A stretch of DNA of 60,000 nucleotides from Tubulanus polymorphus (GCF_964204645.1 NC_134031.1:20335307-20395306), one strand, 5' to 3'. Shown: positions 47,535 to 59,358, counted from the stretch's first letter. Made by a program: numbers and translations. The notes: generated by a model from the sequence alone, not told the origin.

Positions 47535-49250
47535 TGATATGATACGCTCCAGTTCACATGTCAAAATACAAAATCAGGGACAGCAGTGAATTGTAGAGGG
47601 CTTGCTGATGTGAAGCTAGCCAATAAAAGGGTAACTCCGAAGATATCTAAATCAGGGCATCCATATCGCGCTGGCCGGTCTGTCTAAAGAACCCAACCAC
47701 CCCTTGATGTTTCTCGTTTCGGGCGAATAGAATCCAAGTGAATAAATGAAAGTGAATAGAATCCAGTTCGGGTTTTAGCTGATATCGAAGATTACTTGAA
47801 AGTGGATTCGAGCCCCAAAATGTACAATTGACAACTACATTATTTCAAGCCTGAATTATTGAATTGACAACTACATTATTACAAGCATCCAAACCATAAG
47901 CTTACTGGGCAGCACCATTACCCCCCATTTAAACCACTGCTATATCATCATATCATTCAATTTTGCAACAGAGGAGGGGCATAATTGTAATAATAGATAA
48001 TCAATTTTGTTTTTAAATCAATCAAGTTTTTAAATTGAAATTTTACTGCAAAAACCAGAAATGTGAACAAAGTTTTATTAAATTTTAGTCATTACAACAT
48101 ACAAATTACTTATAGTCATTATACGAATAGCCACTTTGGATAAAATTTGGGACAGCAACAGTGCTGAATGAGTGAATAAACAAACAAGAAATTTACTTTT
48201 ATTTTGCATAATATCACATTTGCATTCAATAACATAGAAATTAAAAGAAGAATTTGAGCATTTCAATGCATTCCTCCAACAAATTATTAAAAGTCAATAT
48301 TATTTATTCGAAGACAACTCATGCGGTAGAAAAAACCGATGAAATTAAGCAGGTCCGAGCCCAAGGGCTTCATTCGTTTGAACAAGCTTTTGAAAGATTA
48401 AAGTCTACAAACATTATCACTACATGCAATATGATGAAAAAGTGTTAAAGACGCCAGAAAAGAGATTTTGCAATAAGTATTGCGCAGGCCGAGCAAAGCC
48501 CCAAGGGTTTGAGAATTCATGTGCTGATGTGATTAGTACTATCACGTTGCAATATAGGTTGATGTCATGTTTATATTTCTCAAGAAACTGCTCATCTTTC
48601 TTGGAAAAGACCTTGATTGGAATCGGTATTTCCATAGGAAAGCATCAACCTTTGATTGTTGCTAAAAACCTCATGAAATGATCGTAAGGTTTAAACGTGA
48701 ATCATATTTATTTTCATACAACATAATAGAAAATGCCAGATGACGTGTTTGAGGAATTATAATGTAAGTTCCTCAAACACGTGGACTGTATTTCAAAAAC
48801 AGTCCAACTATAGATGTACAAACTATAAACTAAGAGAATTAACCAAACACTGATCATATATCCTCACATAAACCACTGAAAAGCATGAGGGTGAAAAGTT
48901 GCTTTAAACTAAACTGAATGATGAACATGTCGTTTTATTCTCATGACAACAATTATACCTTGCTAAATTGCAGGTATTGTACAGCATGTTCTTTATGAAC
49001 AAACACGTGAACTGTATTTGGTAAAGTTTATAGCTGTTTTTCATTCATGTAAATTGTATCAACCAGATTTTGTTCGTCGAAGCGCTTATAATTCACCGCT
49101 TTACGAAAACAATCGTTTATCATTAAACAACCAGACTTGAAGCTAATTGTGATCATTAGTATGAAAACTACTCAACCTCCGGATGTGGATTTACACATTT
49201 ACAATAGAAGTTCAAACAGCTATCAACAAAACTAAAACATTCAAAATTGT
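47535..49250. other. Upstream of DARS2; no gene assigned
   Basis: Positions 47535-47700 should hold the DARS2 promoter; no TATA box is obvious. Two adjacent plus-strand frames at 48254-48448 and 48424-48681 overlap and read as if shifted with respect to each other. They may be a decayed insertion, but I recognise no family. Confidence 0.35.
48743..48782. other. 14-bp perfect hairpin ACGTGTTTGAGGAA
   Basis: ACGTGTTTGAGGAA (48743-48756) pairs perfectly with TTCCTCAAACACGT (48769-48782) around a 12-base loop. Directly after it, GGACTGT and ACAGTCC form a second small hairpin. The string AACACGTG(A/G)ACTGTATTT recurs at about 49003. Confidence 0.6.
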
Positions 49251-49251
49251 C

Positions 49252-50603
49252 TTATCTCGCCAACTCATCCAGTTAGGATTTAACACTATTATGAAGATAT
49301 CGAATCAATCTTCGTTATAGATATGTCATTAATATATTATCTTAGTTAGATTGCTATATTTCTCTTCTAACGTACCAGTACACTTTAAAGATATTGAATT
49401 AATTAGGCTAAGCTCAAGAATTTCACATGATACAAGTTTCAATTAATCATTATTTTAACTTCTAATTTGAATTTATCACTATTTGAATCCATCATTACAT
49501 CAGAGTTTGAGATAAATACACATTCAAGTGGTTACTTAGAAATTGCATGCCTTAGTCATTTCTATATTTGACCTTTTACAGTACACTGTGTACGACGACT
49601 GAAAACCTTTTTTTCGGCAGGACCTCCTTGGTGCGGTGCTTGGTGAAATGATTCTATAATAGTTTGAAGGAGAGATTAGTTAAGGAGAGATATTAGCTAG
49701 AGGAATAAGACCTAAGTTAAGGATTTCCTGTCAGAATAAGGCTCTCAATCTAAAATACACAATGAAATTGTAATATTCAACCATCAAAATTCATGATAGT
49801 GTGTCCGATATGCAGATTTGTTGATCTCAATTGGATCGAAAGTAAATCTGCCTTAAAATGATTTTGGCAAATAGATATATCATGTATTAACTAGTTGATG
49901 GATGTGATGGATTCACTTAGATACAAATAAATGTGTTGAAATACATATCTGTCAGCTATATCTTATCAGTTTGATTATATCTACATACAATTACCTGAAA
50001 ATAATCTTTAATCTTACATTAGATATTGAATTCACTAGATATTAAGTAATTGGCTAATTGTCCTAATTCGTCCTAGCTATATTCTAATCATTGGTTAAAC
50101 AATAATCATTCAGCTTCATCCAAACATGACTAACAGGAAATGAATCAATTAAAGCTTTGGTTTATCTCACATTCGTCAAGGTGTAGAGACTGAATCACAG
50201 TTTCTAAAATCACATATAGCAACTATACCCTAAGTCTACTTCCCCATATGTAATACCCAGATCTCGATATTGCCCTAGACACTATATCCGCTGAGAAATT
50301 CATTAATGAAAATGGTTAAACAGCACACAGAATGTGGTGTTAAGTATTACCTCAATCTTTAAAGAAGTATCAATATATTATTTACAAAAATAATCTATTA
50401 ACCGACAATCAAGTTTAATTGATAAATAATATATATATAACTAGTTTATAACTGTCTCATCTTAACAAGTAAACTTTGCCTGCATGTATATTTTAGTAGG
50501 CCCTGAAATATCTACCAATAATTTTGTATCCAACTTTATTAGAATCATAGTTAATTTCTAAGCGATTGGTCAATTAGAATATTTTCCTATTTATATTTTC
50601 ATT
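49252..50603 (+). repeat. 1.35-kb direct repeat, copy 1
   Basis: Matches 53206-54541 along its whole length in the same orientation, starting at TTATCTC(G/A)CCAACTCATC and ending at TTTTCCTATTTATAT(T/C)TTCATT. Divergence is low (single-base changes and short gaps, for example around 49816 and 49870). No reading frame of note is conserved in either copy, and no terminal repeats are obvious, so this is either a segmental duplication or two copies of an unrecognised element. Confidence 0.9.
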
Positions 50604-51860
50604 AAGATGAAGTTTCTGATTTCAAATATCCACGTATGATCATCATATAGAGCAATGGAAAAAGCTCTTATAAAGTTAAAATTCTAGGTGAAAATCGATA
50701 TATTCAACTAATTGGTCAAGTCCGGTCAAATCCGTCATGTCATACAAATTCCCTAATATGGGCCTTTGAAAATATCAAAGCCATGAGAATAGTACATCCA
50801 CAGTTCAGTAAATACTCGCAGAATACTGCCTAATGTTATGGTCCATCGTGAACTCAGGCAATTACTAGCTGCTCTCAAATTTTTTGTACAACTATTTAAG
50901 GCACACCGGACTGGTCAGATGTCCATAAAAATCTTAAGATACATTTAAATGATTTCCAATCGCAGAAATTGGTTTCAAAACAAATGTTAAAAAAGCACAG
51001 CCAGGTGCACAGAACTATAGGTGCGGCCCGACACTTTTTGGCCCTGCATGATTTTTAAAACATCATCGTAATCCAATAATGAGAAAATTACGCATATTAA
51101 GTTTTTATTACGTCTAAAGTTCAAAGTTCATTTAAGTCTAAAAATTTATACACATTCCACATATTTTCGCACATGCAACTTTTTAAAATCCTTGCTACTT
51201 AAAATGTTTAGGCTAAGCACATTATTTTCACGCCGAGGAAATATAAAATTAACCACTATTACTAAGATTGATTGATAGAAGACTAAAAGGCCAATTCATC
51301 CAATCATGGCAGGCTGATATGGAAAACAGGTTTATATGACATTATCACAAAACATTCAAAGCTATGCTTAACTAAGTATAAAAATTATCTGGGTTTAAGA
51401 TCACAATATCATGTTGATATTATATTTCAGTTTAGACATAACTCAACCGACCTAGAGTCAAAACCAGGCGGTGGACGTGATCATTTAAACAGCGTCAGCA
51501 ACTTAACTAATCTTTCTGGGAGCAAAAATCAAAATCATGCAGCGTAAATTTTATGAGACCATGGACGTACCTCCATGATGAGACTGAGCAGGAACTTACA
51601 GTCAGATTACAAAACAGAATGACTCCTAGGTTTACAGATTTGTCTCCACGAAAACAGTTCACCCAATCACTTTAAAGTATAAGGATGTGATTTTATTGAA
51701 ATATTCAAACGTAGAACTCTAATTATCCTAACTTCAATTACATTAAATAATTCATTATAAGTAGACTGTAATCTGGTAAATTTTTTAGACCAGTTTGTAC
51801 AAGTGTGAAGTGTAAGTATAAATCATTACTTTACTATACTTTGAAGTCCACTATTGTCTC
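50604..51860. other. Gene-free AT-rich stretch
   Basis: Lies between copy 1 of the 1.35-kb repeat and the 34-bp array. No exon recognised. Confidence 0.4.
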
Positions 51861-52334
51861 TGTTGCTCCTTAGTGTTTATAAGATTCACTAGCTGCTCCT
51901 GAGTCGGTGTTTATAAGATTCACTAGCTGCTCCTGAGTCGGTGTTTATAAGATTCACTAGCTGCTCCTGAGTCGATGTTTATAAGATTCACTAGCTGCTC
52001 CTGAGTCGGTGTTTATAAGATTCACTAGCTGCTCCTGAGTCGGTGTTTATAAGATTCACTAGCTGCTCCTGAGTCGGTGTTTATAAGATTCACTAGCTGC
52101 TCCTGAGTCGATGTTTATATAATAGGTACGAGCTGCTCCTCGAGTGTTTATACGATTCACTAGCCGCACCTCAAGTGTTTATACGATTCACTAGCCGCTC
52201 CTCAAGTGTTTATAAGATTCACTAGCTGCTCCTAGAGTGTTTATAAGATACACTATTGTAAGATGCGCTATTGTCCATGCTGCTCCTCGAGTGTTTATAA
52301 GATCCGCTACTGCTGCTCCTGAATCATAATGTTT
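51861..52334. repeat. 34-bp minisatellite
   Basis: Unit AGCTGCTCCTGAGTCGGTGT followed by TTATAAGATTCACT, about seven near-identical copies up to 52110. Shorter, diverged copies (AGCCGCTCCTCAAGTGTTTA type, about 30 bp) follow to 52334. The gradient from uniform to diverged suggests recent growth on the left side. Confidence 0.92.
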
Positions 52335-52465
52335 GTAGAAATCCACCATCTCGTTGAAGAAATCCATAGTTGGGTCGTAACTCGCTGCTGGCTCCACAAC
52401 TTCGCATCTGGACATCTGCAGTTTTCATCGGCATCAGTAGTCGTCTACTTTTGGTTGTCGTTTAC

Positions 52466-52500
52466 CAATCGAAGACCATTATTTCCAGGATAGAGTTTAG
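52466..52500 (-). other. Exon-like module delta (35 nt)
   Basis: On the minus strand, TTTCTTATTTCAG precedes CTAAACTCTATCCTGGAAAT and a strong donor (GATTG/GTAAACG) follows. The first bases resemble the starts of the modules at 55000 and 55171 (CTTAACATGAATCTGG; GTAAACTTAATCTG). It may be a spliced exon of an unknown minus-strand transcript. Confidence 0.3.
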
Positions 52501-52504
52501 CTGA

Positions 52505-53205
52505 AATAAGAAAAAAGAACATCCTTTGAGGCAGACCATACTAACAAGCACTGATTATAATTTACACATTAATTTGAATAATACTGGCTGCCATGTTTTT
52601 TGTAGGGGAAAAAATTCCTCGAAATTGATTGCGGCTTAAGACCACAATAATTAATAGTAGTTCAGCAGCATAAATACATCACTGTTTAAGACTAGTGACA
52701 ATAGAATATGAGGCTGGATATAAGATCAGCCGTGTGGACCGTTACATGTAAATTAAACAACATAGAGGTCTGATGTCTATACTAGAATAATTTCAGATCA
52801 TTTTAATTCATCTTTATTATAGATATTTAAACAATTGGTAAATTATTGAGCTATGTAGCTATAGTTTTAGCTATAGTTTGTTTTGGCAATTTGACTTCCT
52901 ATATCCTAGTAATAACCCTAGATTTTAATTGTCAGCTAAACAATATTCCTATTATCGAATTAACTTTATTGTCGGTTAATAATGACTTTTGTATGATTTC
53001 AGTAATTCTTAATATTGCTCCCGATACAAGGCTCTGCTTGATTTCCGAGCGGTGTTCTGTCAGGTTCACTCATCCTCTATGAGCGTGGTTCTACGGACTT
53101 AGGAAACTACGATTCCTTGCCCACACCTTGACAAGTCCAGAATTCCGCCAAAACCTGTCTGATTGATTATAGTCCTCGTTCCTTACAATATAAGACAACA
53201 TTAAA
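52505..53205. other. Spacer before repeat copy 2
   Basis: AT-rich. A 78-codon plus-strand frame at 52846-53082 is hydrophobic but not recognised and has no supporting context. Confidence 0.35.
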
Positions 53206-54541
53206 TTATCTCACCAACTCATCCAGTTTGGATTTAAACACTATTATGAAGATATCGAATCAATCTTCGTTATAGATATGTCATTAATATATTATCTTAG
53301 TTAGATTGCTATATTTCTCTTCTAACGTACCAGTACACTTATTTAAAGATATTGAATTAATTAGGCTAAGCTCAAGAATTTCACATGATACAAGTTTCAA
53401 TTAATCATTATTTTAACTTCTAATTTGAATTTATCACTATTTGAATCCATCATTACATCAGAGTTTGAGATTAATACACGTTCAAGTGGTTACTTAGAAA
53501 TTGCCTTAGCCACATTTCTATATTTCCCATCTACATTAGACAGTGTATGACGACTGAAAACCTTTTTTTTGGCATGACCTCCTTGGTGCGGTGCTTGGTG
53601 AAATGATACTATAATAGTTTGAAGGAGAGATTAGTTAAGGAGAGATATTAGCTAGAGGAATAAGACCTAAGTTAAGGATTTCCTGCCAGAATAAGGCTCT
53701 CAATCTAAAATACACGATGAAATTGTAATATTCACCCATCAAAATTCACGATAGTGTGTCCCATTTGTTGATCTCGATTGGATCGAAAGTAAATCTGCCT
53801 TAAAATGATTTTGGCAAGTATTAACTAGTTGATGGATGTGATGGATTCACTTAGATACAAATAAATGTGTTGAAATACATATCTGTCATCTATATCTTAA
53901 TTATCAGTTCGATAATATCTATATACAATTACATGAAAATAATCTTTAATCTTACGTTAGATATTGAATTCACTAGATAATAAGTTAATGGCTAATTGTC
54001 CTAATTTGTCCTAGCTATATTCTAATCATTGGTTAAACAATAATCATTCAGCTTCATCCAAACATGACTAACAGGAAATGAATCAATAAAAGCTTTGGTT
54101 TATCTCGCATTCGTCAAGGTGTAGAGACTGAATCACGGTTTCCAAAATCACATACAGCAACTATACCCTAAGTCTACTTCCCCATATGTAATACCCAAAT
54201 CTCGATATTGCCCTAGACACTATATCCGCTGAGAAATTCATTAATGAAAATGGTAAAACAGCACACAAAATGTGGTGTAAAGTATTACCTCAATCTTTTA
54301 AAAAGTATCAATATATTATTTACAAAAATAATCTATTAACCGACGATCAAGTTTAATTGATAAATAACATATCTTTAAATAGTTTATAACTGTCTCATCT
54401 TAACAAGTAAACTTTGCCTGCATGTATATTTTAGTAGGCCCTGAAATATCTACCAATAATTTTGTATCCAACCTTATTAGAATCATAGTTAATTTCTAAG
54501 CGATTGGTCAATTAAAATATTTTCCTATTTATATCTTCATT
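53206..54541 (+). repeat. 1.35-kb direct repeat, copy 2
   Basis: Second copy of 49252-50603, about 3.95 kb to the right. It has small insertions and deletions relative to copy 1, such as loss of AGATATATCATGT near 53820. Confidence 0.9.
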
Positions 54542-54860
54542 GTTGAGGCGCGAAATATCTATACTAGAAAATATTTTGATATTCCTAAGATACTTATTGT
54601 ACATATCTTAAGAAAAATCTGTTGATAAATAACTGGCCTATCTACATTTCAATACTCAGCCAAGAATATTCATATGAGACCTAACGAGTAACATTAGAGC
54701 CATGATTGTTTTAGATTTCAACTCACTAATAACCATTCAACCTTCAATCGGTTTATAGTAAAATTGAGAAAATTGAGAACTTCACCAGCGTCTCTGTTCT
54801 CTCCAGTGCTATACACATCCTGCCCTTGATGCTAACCCAGTAATGAAAAATCAACTTAGC

Positions 54861-55321
54861 TTTTTATCAAGACTGCCAAGTTCAGTTTCGAAAGGTCTCT
54901 TGGTGTTTTGTTGACGAGTTTAATTCAAGCTGGACTTCTGGTCGGTAGGATCTAGATGGCTAATGTATCTCATGCTGAGCCTTTCCAGATTCATGTTAAG
55001 CTGAAATGAGAAAAAGAATGACATTCTGTAGTTACACAATTCTTTGATTAATTGTAATTGACATGTGTATCAACTTAACTTTCTTAAGATTGCTGAGCAT
55101 CCTTTTTTCATCGTCCTATGGTGTCTCCGTCATCTTCTTAATCATGCCGGGCCTGTTCAGATTAAGTTTACCTGAAAAAGTAAAAAAAGACATTTCTGTA
55201 GTCACACAATCCTTTGATTAATTGTAATTTACATGTGTATCAACTTAACTTTCTCAAGATTGCCGAGTTCAGTATCGTCATCTTCTGTCCTCTTGAGGCA
55301 TCGTCGTCTTCTGGGGGAGTC
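54861..55321 (-). repeat. Three tandem exon-intron-like modules
   Basis: On the minus strand three segments, 55321-55250 (72 nt), 55171-55080 (92 nt) and 55000-54861 (140 nt), each follow a polypyrimidine-CAG. The spacers between them (78 and 79 nt) are nearly identical, both starting GTTAAGTTGATACACATGT and ending in CAG. Segment ends are also alike (GGCAATCTTGAGAAA, AGCAATCTTAAGAAA, GGCAGTCTTGATAAAAA). The first segment is open (24 codons, charged); the second has stops in all frames; the third can read to a stop after 26 codons. This looks like a tandem duplication of an intron-exon unit in a minus-strand transcript, coding or not. Confidence 0.5.
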
Positions 55322-55364
55322 CTGAAACGAAAAAAAAGAACGGAGATGAAAACCTGATACGGAA

Positions 55365-55560
55365 CAAAACTAATGTCCGAAAGCGTCGGCTCTCCTTCGC
55401 CGGTCATGTGCAGAGGATGCCAGAAAAAGAGTCAGCCAGGGATTCGCTGCCCTCTACACGCCCTCACACAGAACGCGAAAAACCAAGACGACAACCGCTT
55501 CAAAATCACCATCTAACTACAGGATGTCCTAACCGACGTCAGTAACTGACAAACCTATCA
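55365..55560 (+). mobile_element. LINE 3' fragment, plus orientation
   Basis: The frame reads RNKTNVRKRRLSFAGHVQRM and continues with RDSLPSTRPHTERE. This resembles the end of LINE reverse-transcriptase ORFs, where an RRLRFAGH motif is common. It is short, followed by a stop and shifted near its end, so it is a relic. A diverged inverted copy lies at 55945-56150. Confidence 0.6.
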
Positions 55561-55625
55561 GATTGCACAACACTAAAATAGAGCAGTACAACCAGATTGA
55601 CCGGGTAGAGATTCAAGATCTCAAC

Positions 55626-55757
55626 TAGCACTCAAAAGCGTGACAAGAGACTTCATCCACTGACCGAGGTTGTCACAAGGACACAATGAAACTAGCACTC
55701 ACAAGCCGACAAGAGACTTCATCCACTGACCGAGGTTGTCACAAGGACACAATGAAA
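55626..55757. repeat. 66-bp tandem duplication
   Basis: Two adjacent copies starting ACTAGCACTCA and running through GACAAGAGACTTCATCCACT and GGTTGTCACAAGGACACAAT. At 55780-55855 a further short pair repeats AAAGAGCGTGACAGTAGAAT, so the whole zone has grown by local duplication. Confidence 0.85.
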
Positions 55758-55944
55758 ACTAGCACTCAACTAGAAATCAAAGAGCGTGACAGTAGAATCA
55801 TCCCTCAGCCGACTCAGAATACCAGAAACAAAGAGCGTGACAGTAGAATCATCCCTCATCCGGGTGGTCACAAGGACACAATGAATGCTAGTAGCGTGAC
55901 AATCCAGTATAACCACTCCATTTTAACCCTGTGTAATCCAACAG

Positions 55945-56150
55945 ATATGCCCGTCATTGACATCACTCAGCACACTCTGCAGTGAGATGTTGAAGTGAAG
56001 CAGTTGTCGTCCTGGTTTTCGTGTTCCGTATGAGGGCGTGTAGAAGGCAGCATTTCCTGACCGACTTTTTTTCTGACATCCTCCACACGTGACCAGCCAA
56101 GGAGAGCTGATGCTTTCGGACATTAGTTTTGTTCCATGGAACATCGAAAA
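55945..56150 (-). mobile_element. LINE 3' fragment, minus orientation
   Basis: Read on the minus strand it starts GGAACAAAACTAATGTCCGA, as does the plus copy at 55365, and has LSLAGHVWRM in one frame and YTPSYGTRKPGRQLL in another. Together these match the usual order of a LINE ORF2 C-terminus, with a frameshift between them. With 55365-55560 it forms an imperfect inverted pair about 390 bp apart. Confidence 0.6.
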
Positions 56151-56379
56151 TCGACAGAGAAATCGGCCCTGAAAAATATAACGGGTTAATTCCTGAAAAA
56201 CAGAACGGGTTAAAGGCTGCAAAATAGAGCGGATTAATAAACACAGAACAGCACAGGACAGCACAAAGACGAACAGTATCACGTAAAACATAAAGACGTC
56301 GTTCCTCATGAAGGAACCAGCTTGTAGAGCGCAGCGTAATCGCGAAGAAGAACGCCAGGAGGAGAATCCACGTCAGCAT
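56151..56379 (-). CDS. Possible signal-peptide ORF fused to LINE debris (weak)
   Basis: The ATG at 56379 opens a frame starting MLTWILLLAFFFAITL, a plausible signal peptide. A second ATG at 56309 opens another frame with a long hydrophobic segment (FMFYVILFVFVLSCAVLCLL). Both frames run into the LINE fragment below 56150. Three CAG sites after pyrimidine runs (near 56218, 56192, 56168), with TTAACCCG repeated, look like acceptors or a small tandem repeat. Codon usage does not decide between frames. Confidence 0.2.
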
Positions 56380-56399
56380 AGTGTCTGCACGGTGTGAAG

Positions 56400-57440
56400 A
56401 GCCTGAGGTGAATGACTGGCTTAGTGATTCTACTTACTGTTGACCGGTGGCGTATTTCAATATTGACCAATAGGCAGCCGCGCTGTTTGTCTCTTATTAT
56501 TGTGAATGGGGTTTACTGAAGTTTGTGGAAGGTTCCGCGCTGATACACACGCGACGTACCTCTGTAGTACATCCAGCATACAGACCGGGCTCGGCCGGTA
56601 CCATTGAAATATTGTTCTATAGAAATATCTCTGAACATTTGAATTGTCGAAGTTACCGCATGATAAAACACAGACGCGCGACGTCACCGACCTCTGCACA
56701 CACGGCATATGGAATTGAATGGAAGACCTGGAGGGACATGCCAATATTTGCTTTTGCAAATTGCCAGTTGGAAATTTTTTTTATCCGTCCGCTAGCGTCA
56801 CCGCAATGTATTAAAAATATATTGACCACACATATCACAATAACGTGATATAGGCATTATCAATAACACATTTTAAAGGAACATTTATCTTAGCCAATAA
56901 AGAATTATGTGATGGATGTGGGGCCACCGGGCTCGGAGTCGTATTTGAAGTTTGGGGTGAACTGTTGCTTAGATCATCCAATATCCCAAAAATAGTAACT
57001 TGGTTTAGGATTTCGATATCTGCTGTTCTATTGCTAAGGTTAATGCCAATCGTAGAAAGATCTTATATGTTTGGCGGACTACTGAATCGGTTAAATCGGC
57101 CGCTAATGGGTAGATGTTAGATCCTATAACCGACTCGTCGGAGCTACCCATTTCTCGGAGGCGGAGCTACCCATTTCTCACTTCCTCCGAGAAGTAATGC
57201 ACTATTGTGGACACGGAAATAAATAAAATTAATTGAATTTGATAATTACAGAATCTACTTTTAATGGATATTTCGGATAGATATGTGGTGTGTATGTAGT
57301 CGTTGATTGATGAGGTAGGTTAGACGAATCCCTCGAGTAGTTCAAAATCATTTATAACAAGTCAGAGTATCTTGAACCAGGAAGCACTCATACGCGATCC
57401 TCCAAACCCTCTAATCAATTCCCCTTGGTCCAAGTGATTG
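56400..57440. other. Gene-free stretch
   Basis: Frames on both strands at 56457-56848 overlap and are not recognised. At 57140-57182 GGAGCTACCCATTTCTC occurs twice. Confidence 0.35.
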
Positions 57441-57645
57441 GACTGTGATTCGCTCAAAAACCGAACAGTACAGGAACTTTTTCTTCCCAAAAAAGGCAAA
57501 GACAGTCAATGACTGGAACAGAATGATGTATGCATATCGACCATATCTGTCCCAGCGTGAACCCGCGTTGGAGCGTCGACTAAAGAAGAGATTTAAGAAG
57601 AAGAAGATGACCCTTATTAATTGCCCGCATTGGGAGTCTTCATAA
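57430..57645 (+). pseudogene. Possible LINE reverse-transcriptase tail fragment
   Basis: The plus-strand frame reads RSKTEQYRNFFFPKKAKTVN then DWNRM and ends in a basic stretch. In CR1/Jockey-type LINE ORF2 proteins the last part often has a Y-x-x-S/F-F-F-P-R-T-x-x-x-W-N pattern, which this resembles. No other part of a reverse transcriptase is adjacent. Family assignment is tentative. Confidence 0.4.
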
Positions 57646-57649
57646 TCAT

Positions 57650-58270
57650 AGCCCTTCGCTTCGGGCCCAACCAACTTTTCCCCGGGCAATGAATTTTGTG
57701 TTTTGCCTCCCCTGCACACGGCTTAACAAAACACATTGAAAACGTTTTTTCACGAGCAAAGAATTTTTTGGTGCCGTGTGCGGCCGGCTTTAGGATCAGA
57801 GATACAGGTTTACAGTCCATTTTAAAGCTAAGGATAGGGTTAGGATCTATCTGCTCTCTTTTCTCTAACTCTGTTCTTCACACTTTCCTTGAATTTTCTA
57901 ATTCGCGCACCTTAGTGCACATGTGCAATATAGATAAGTCAATCAGAAAGCGCCATTATTGGCAAAATAGCGTTAACAGGAATAATATTACCTGGCAAAA
58001 TATTACCTGCCACTCTGAATGTATTTGAGAGTTTCCAGTTTTGTGTTACAACAGTTTTGAGTTACAGTTTTGTGATATTTTGTGACCCTGGAAACTGGAT
58101 AAATTCACCTTAAATAGATAACAGGTTTATACTTGAAAAGAAAACGGAATGAATATACAATAGGTCTGTATTCTTTTTTCAGTTTGATAGATTTGCGAAC
58201 AGTCGGTTATTGGAGGCATAATTGAAAAAATCAAAAAATCAATAATACATGGAGCAACAACGGACCTCTT
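57650..58270. other. Gene-free stretch
   Basis: Contains a short inverted pair, GCACACGGC (near 57713) and GCCGTGTGC (near 57773). Nothing else seen. Confidence 0.35.
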
Positions 58271-58275
58271 GAACA

Positions 58276-58557
58276 ATGAGCGAAAAGAACACTATTACAA
58301 AAAATCTTTCATCAGAGAAATCTCAAACAGGCGTCGGCCAATGGAGAAACGATGAAGACATCGGGGGTTTTAGGAGTAAACCCCTGAGCGTTCCCGTGGT
58401 GATAGCCCCTCGTGATGGCGACGCCATCGACCAAAGCAAATCGGCACCGGACAAAATCTGCGCGCATGCCGATGCGAAGAGTCGTCTCGCGTACGCTCCA
58501 GAAATTGAAAACAACGCGAAAAATCCTAAAACTAGAGAAAGGTTTGTATTACTTTAG
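58276..58557 (+). CDS. Unrecognised 93-codon ORF, possible first exon
   Basis: Begins at an ATG with A at -3 (ACAATGA). The sequence is GC- and CpG-richer than its surroundings and encodes a charged, low-complexity, probably disordered polypeptide (DEDIGGFRSKPLSVPVVIAP, then DAIDQSKSAPDKICAHAD). A weak donor-like site (GAGAAAG/GTTTGT) lies near the end at 58541-58547, so it may be a coding exon rather than a complete gene. No domain recognised. The opposite strand is also open for 63 codons. Confidence 0.3.
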   Translation: MSEKNTITKNLSSEKSQTGVGQWRNDEDIGGFRSKPLSVPVVIAPRDGDAIDQSKSAPDKICAHADAKSRLAYAPEIENNAKNPKTRERFVLL

Positions 58558-58559
58558 AT

Positions 58560-59357
58560 ACTGATTGAAATTGTTAGGATTGTCTCGGGGCTCTTCCCCA
58601 TATCATTTTGAAATATTATACCCAATGCTTGCTGGTATATTTTAAGCACCTTAATGTTAAAAATCAAAGATGATAATGACGAATTGTATATAAATCATAA
58701 CGTTTTTCACTGAAAAATTTGATATATTTTCAAGCGATTTTCGTCGCTGATTCTAGTCGATCTGAGTTTAGGTGCATTTTAACAACTAGTTACAGTAGCG
58801 GATTAAAAATCAACATGGCTGCCTCATGTACGACGATCGAAGAATTTATTCTCTTTTACCAGAATGGCGTATATTGGAATAATGCATAATTTGATATTTC
58901 CTCATTGATAATTTTGAAACAATTCGATGGAAACAAATTCTTGTCAGATTTTTCCCTTAATTCATTCAGAGTAATTTTCATTTTTGATAATCCACACCCT
59001 AATTCTGTAAAATATATACAAATATGAATTGAATAGATTGGCATATTGTTGTTGTATTTTTTGGGGAGAAAATGGTGTGTGTAACCTGTATTCTGAGTGA
59101 CACCATCAGTGTATCGGTGTGTTATAAGAAGCGTTGGCAGGTCGATCTGAGACAGCTTTTAGTCCCCAGAAAGTTCTGTCCCCAGTGAAACGATTTTCCC
59201 TCACTCACCGAAGTGAAATAACAACTAGTGCACTCGATCAAATGAGATACTCGAGTTGAGAAAGAGAATTGAGACAAAATGCTACGGCGATTTATTATTA
59301 GTTAGAAACTGATTTTATGTTATGTTTGATTTCGTGGGCGATGATATATTTTTGGTT
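58560..59357. other. 3' flank of the GPCR gene
   Basis: AT-rich, no exon seen. Expected to contain the end of the minus-strand GPCR transcript. Confidence 0.4.
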
Positions 59358-59358
59358 T

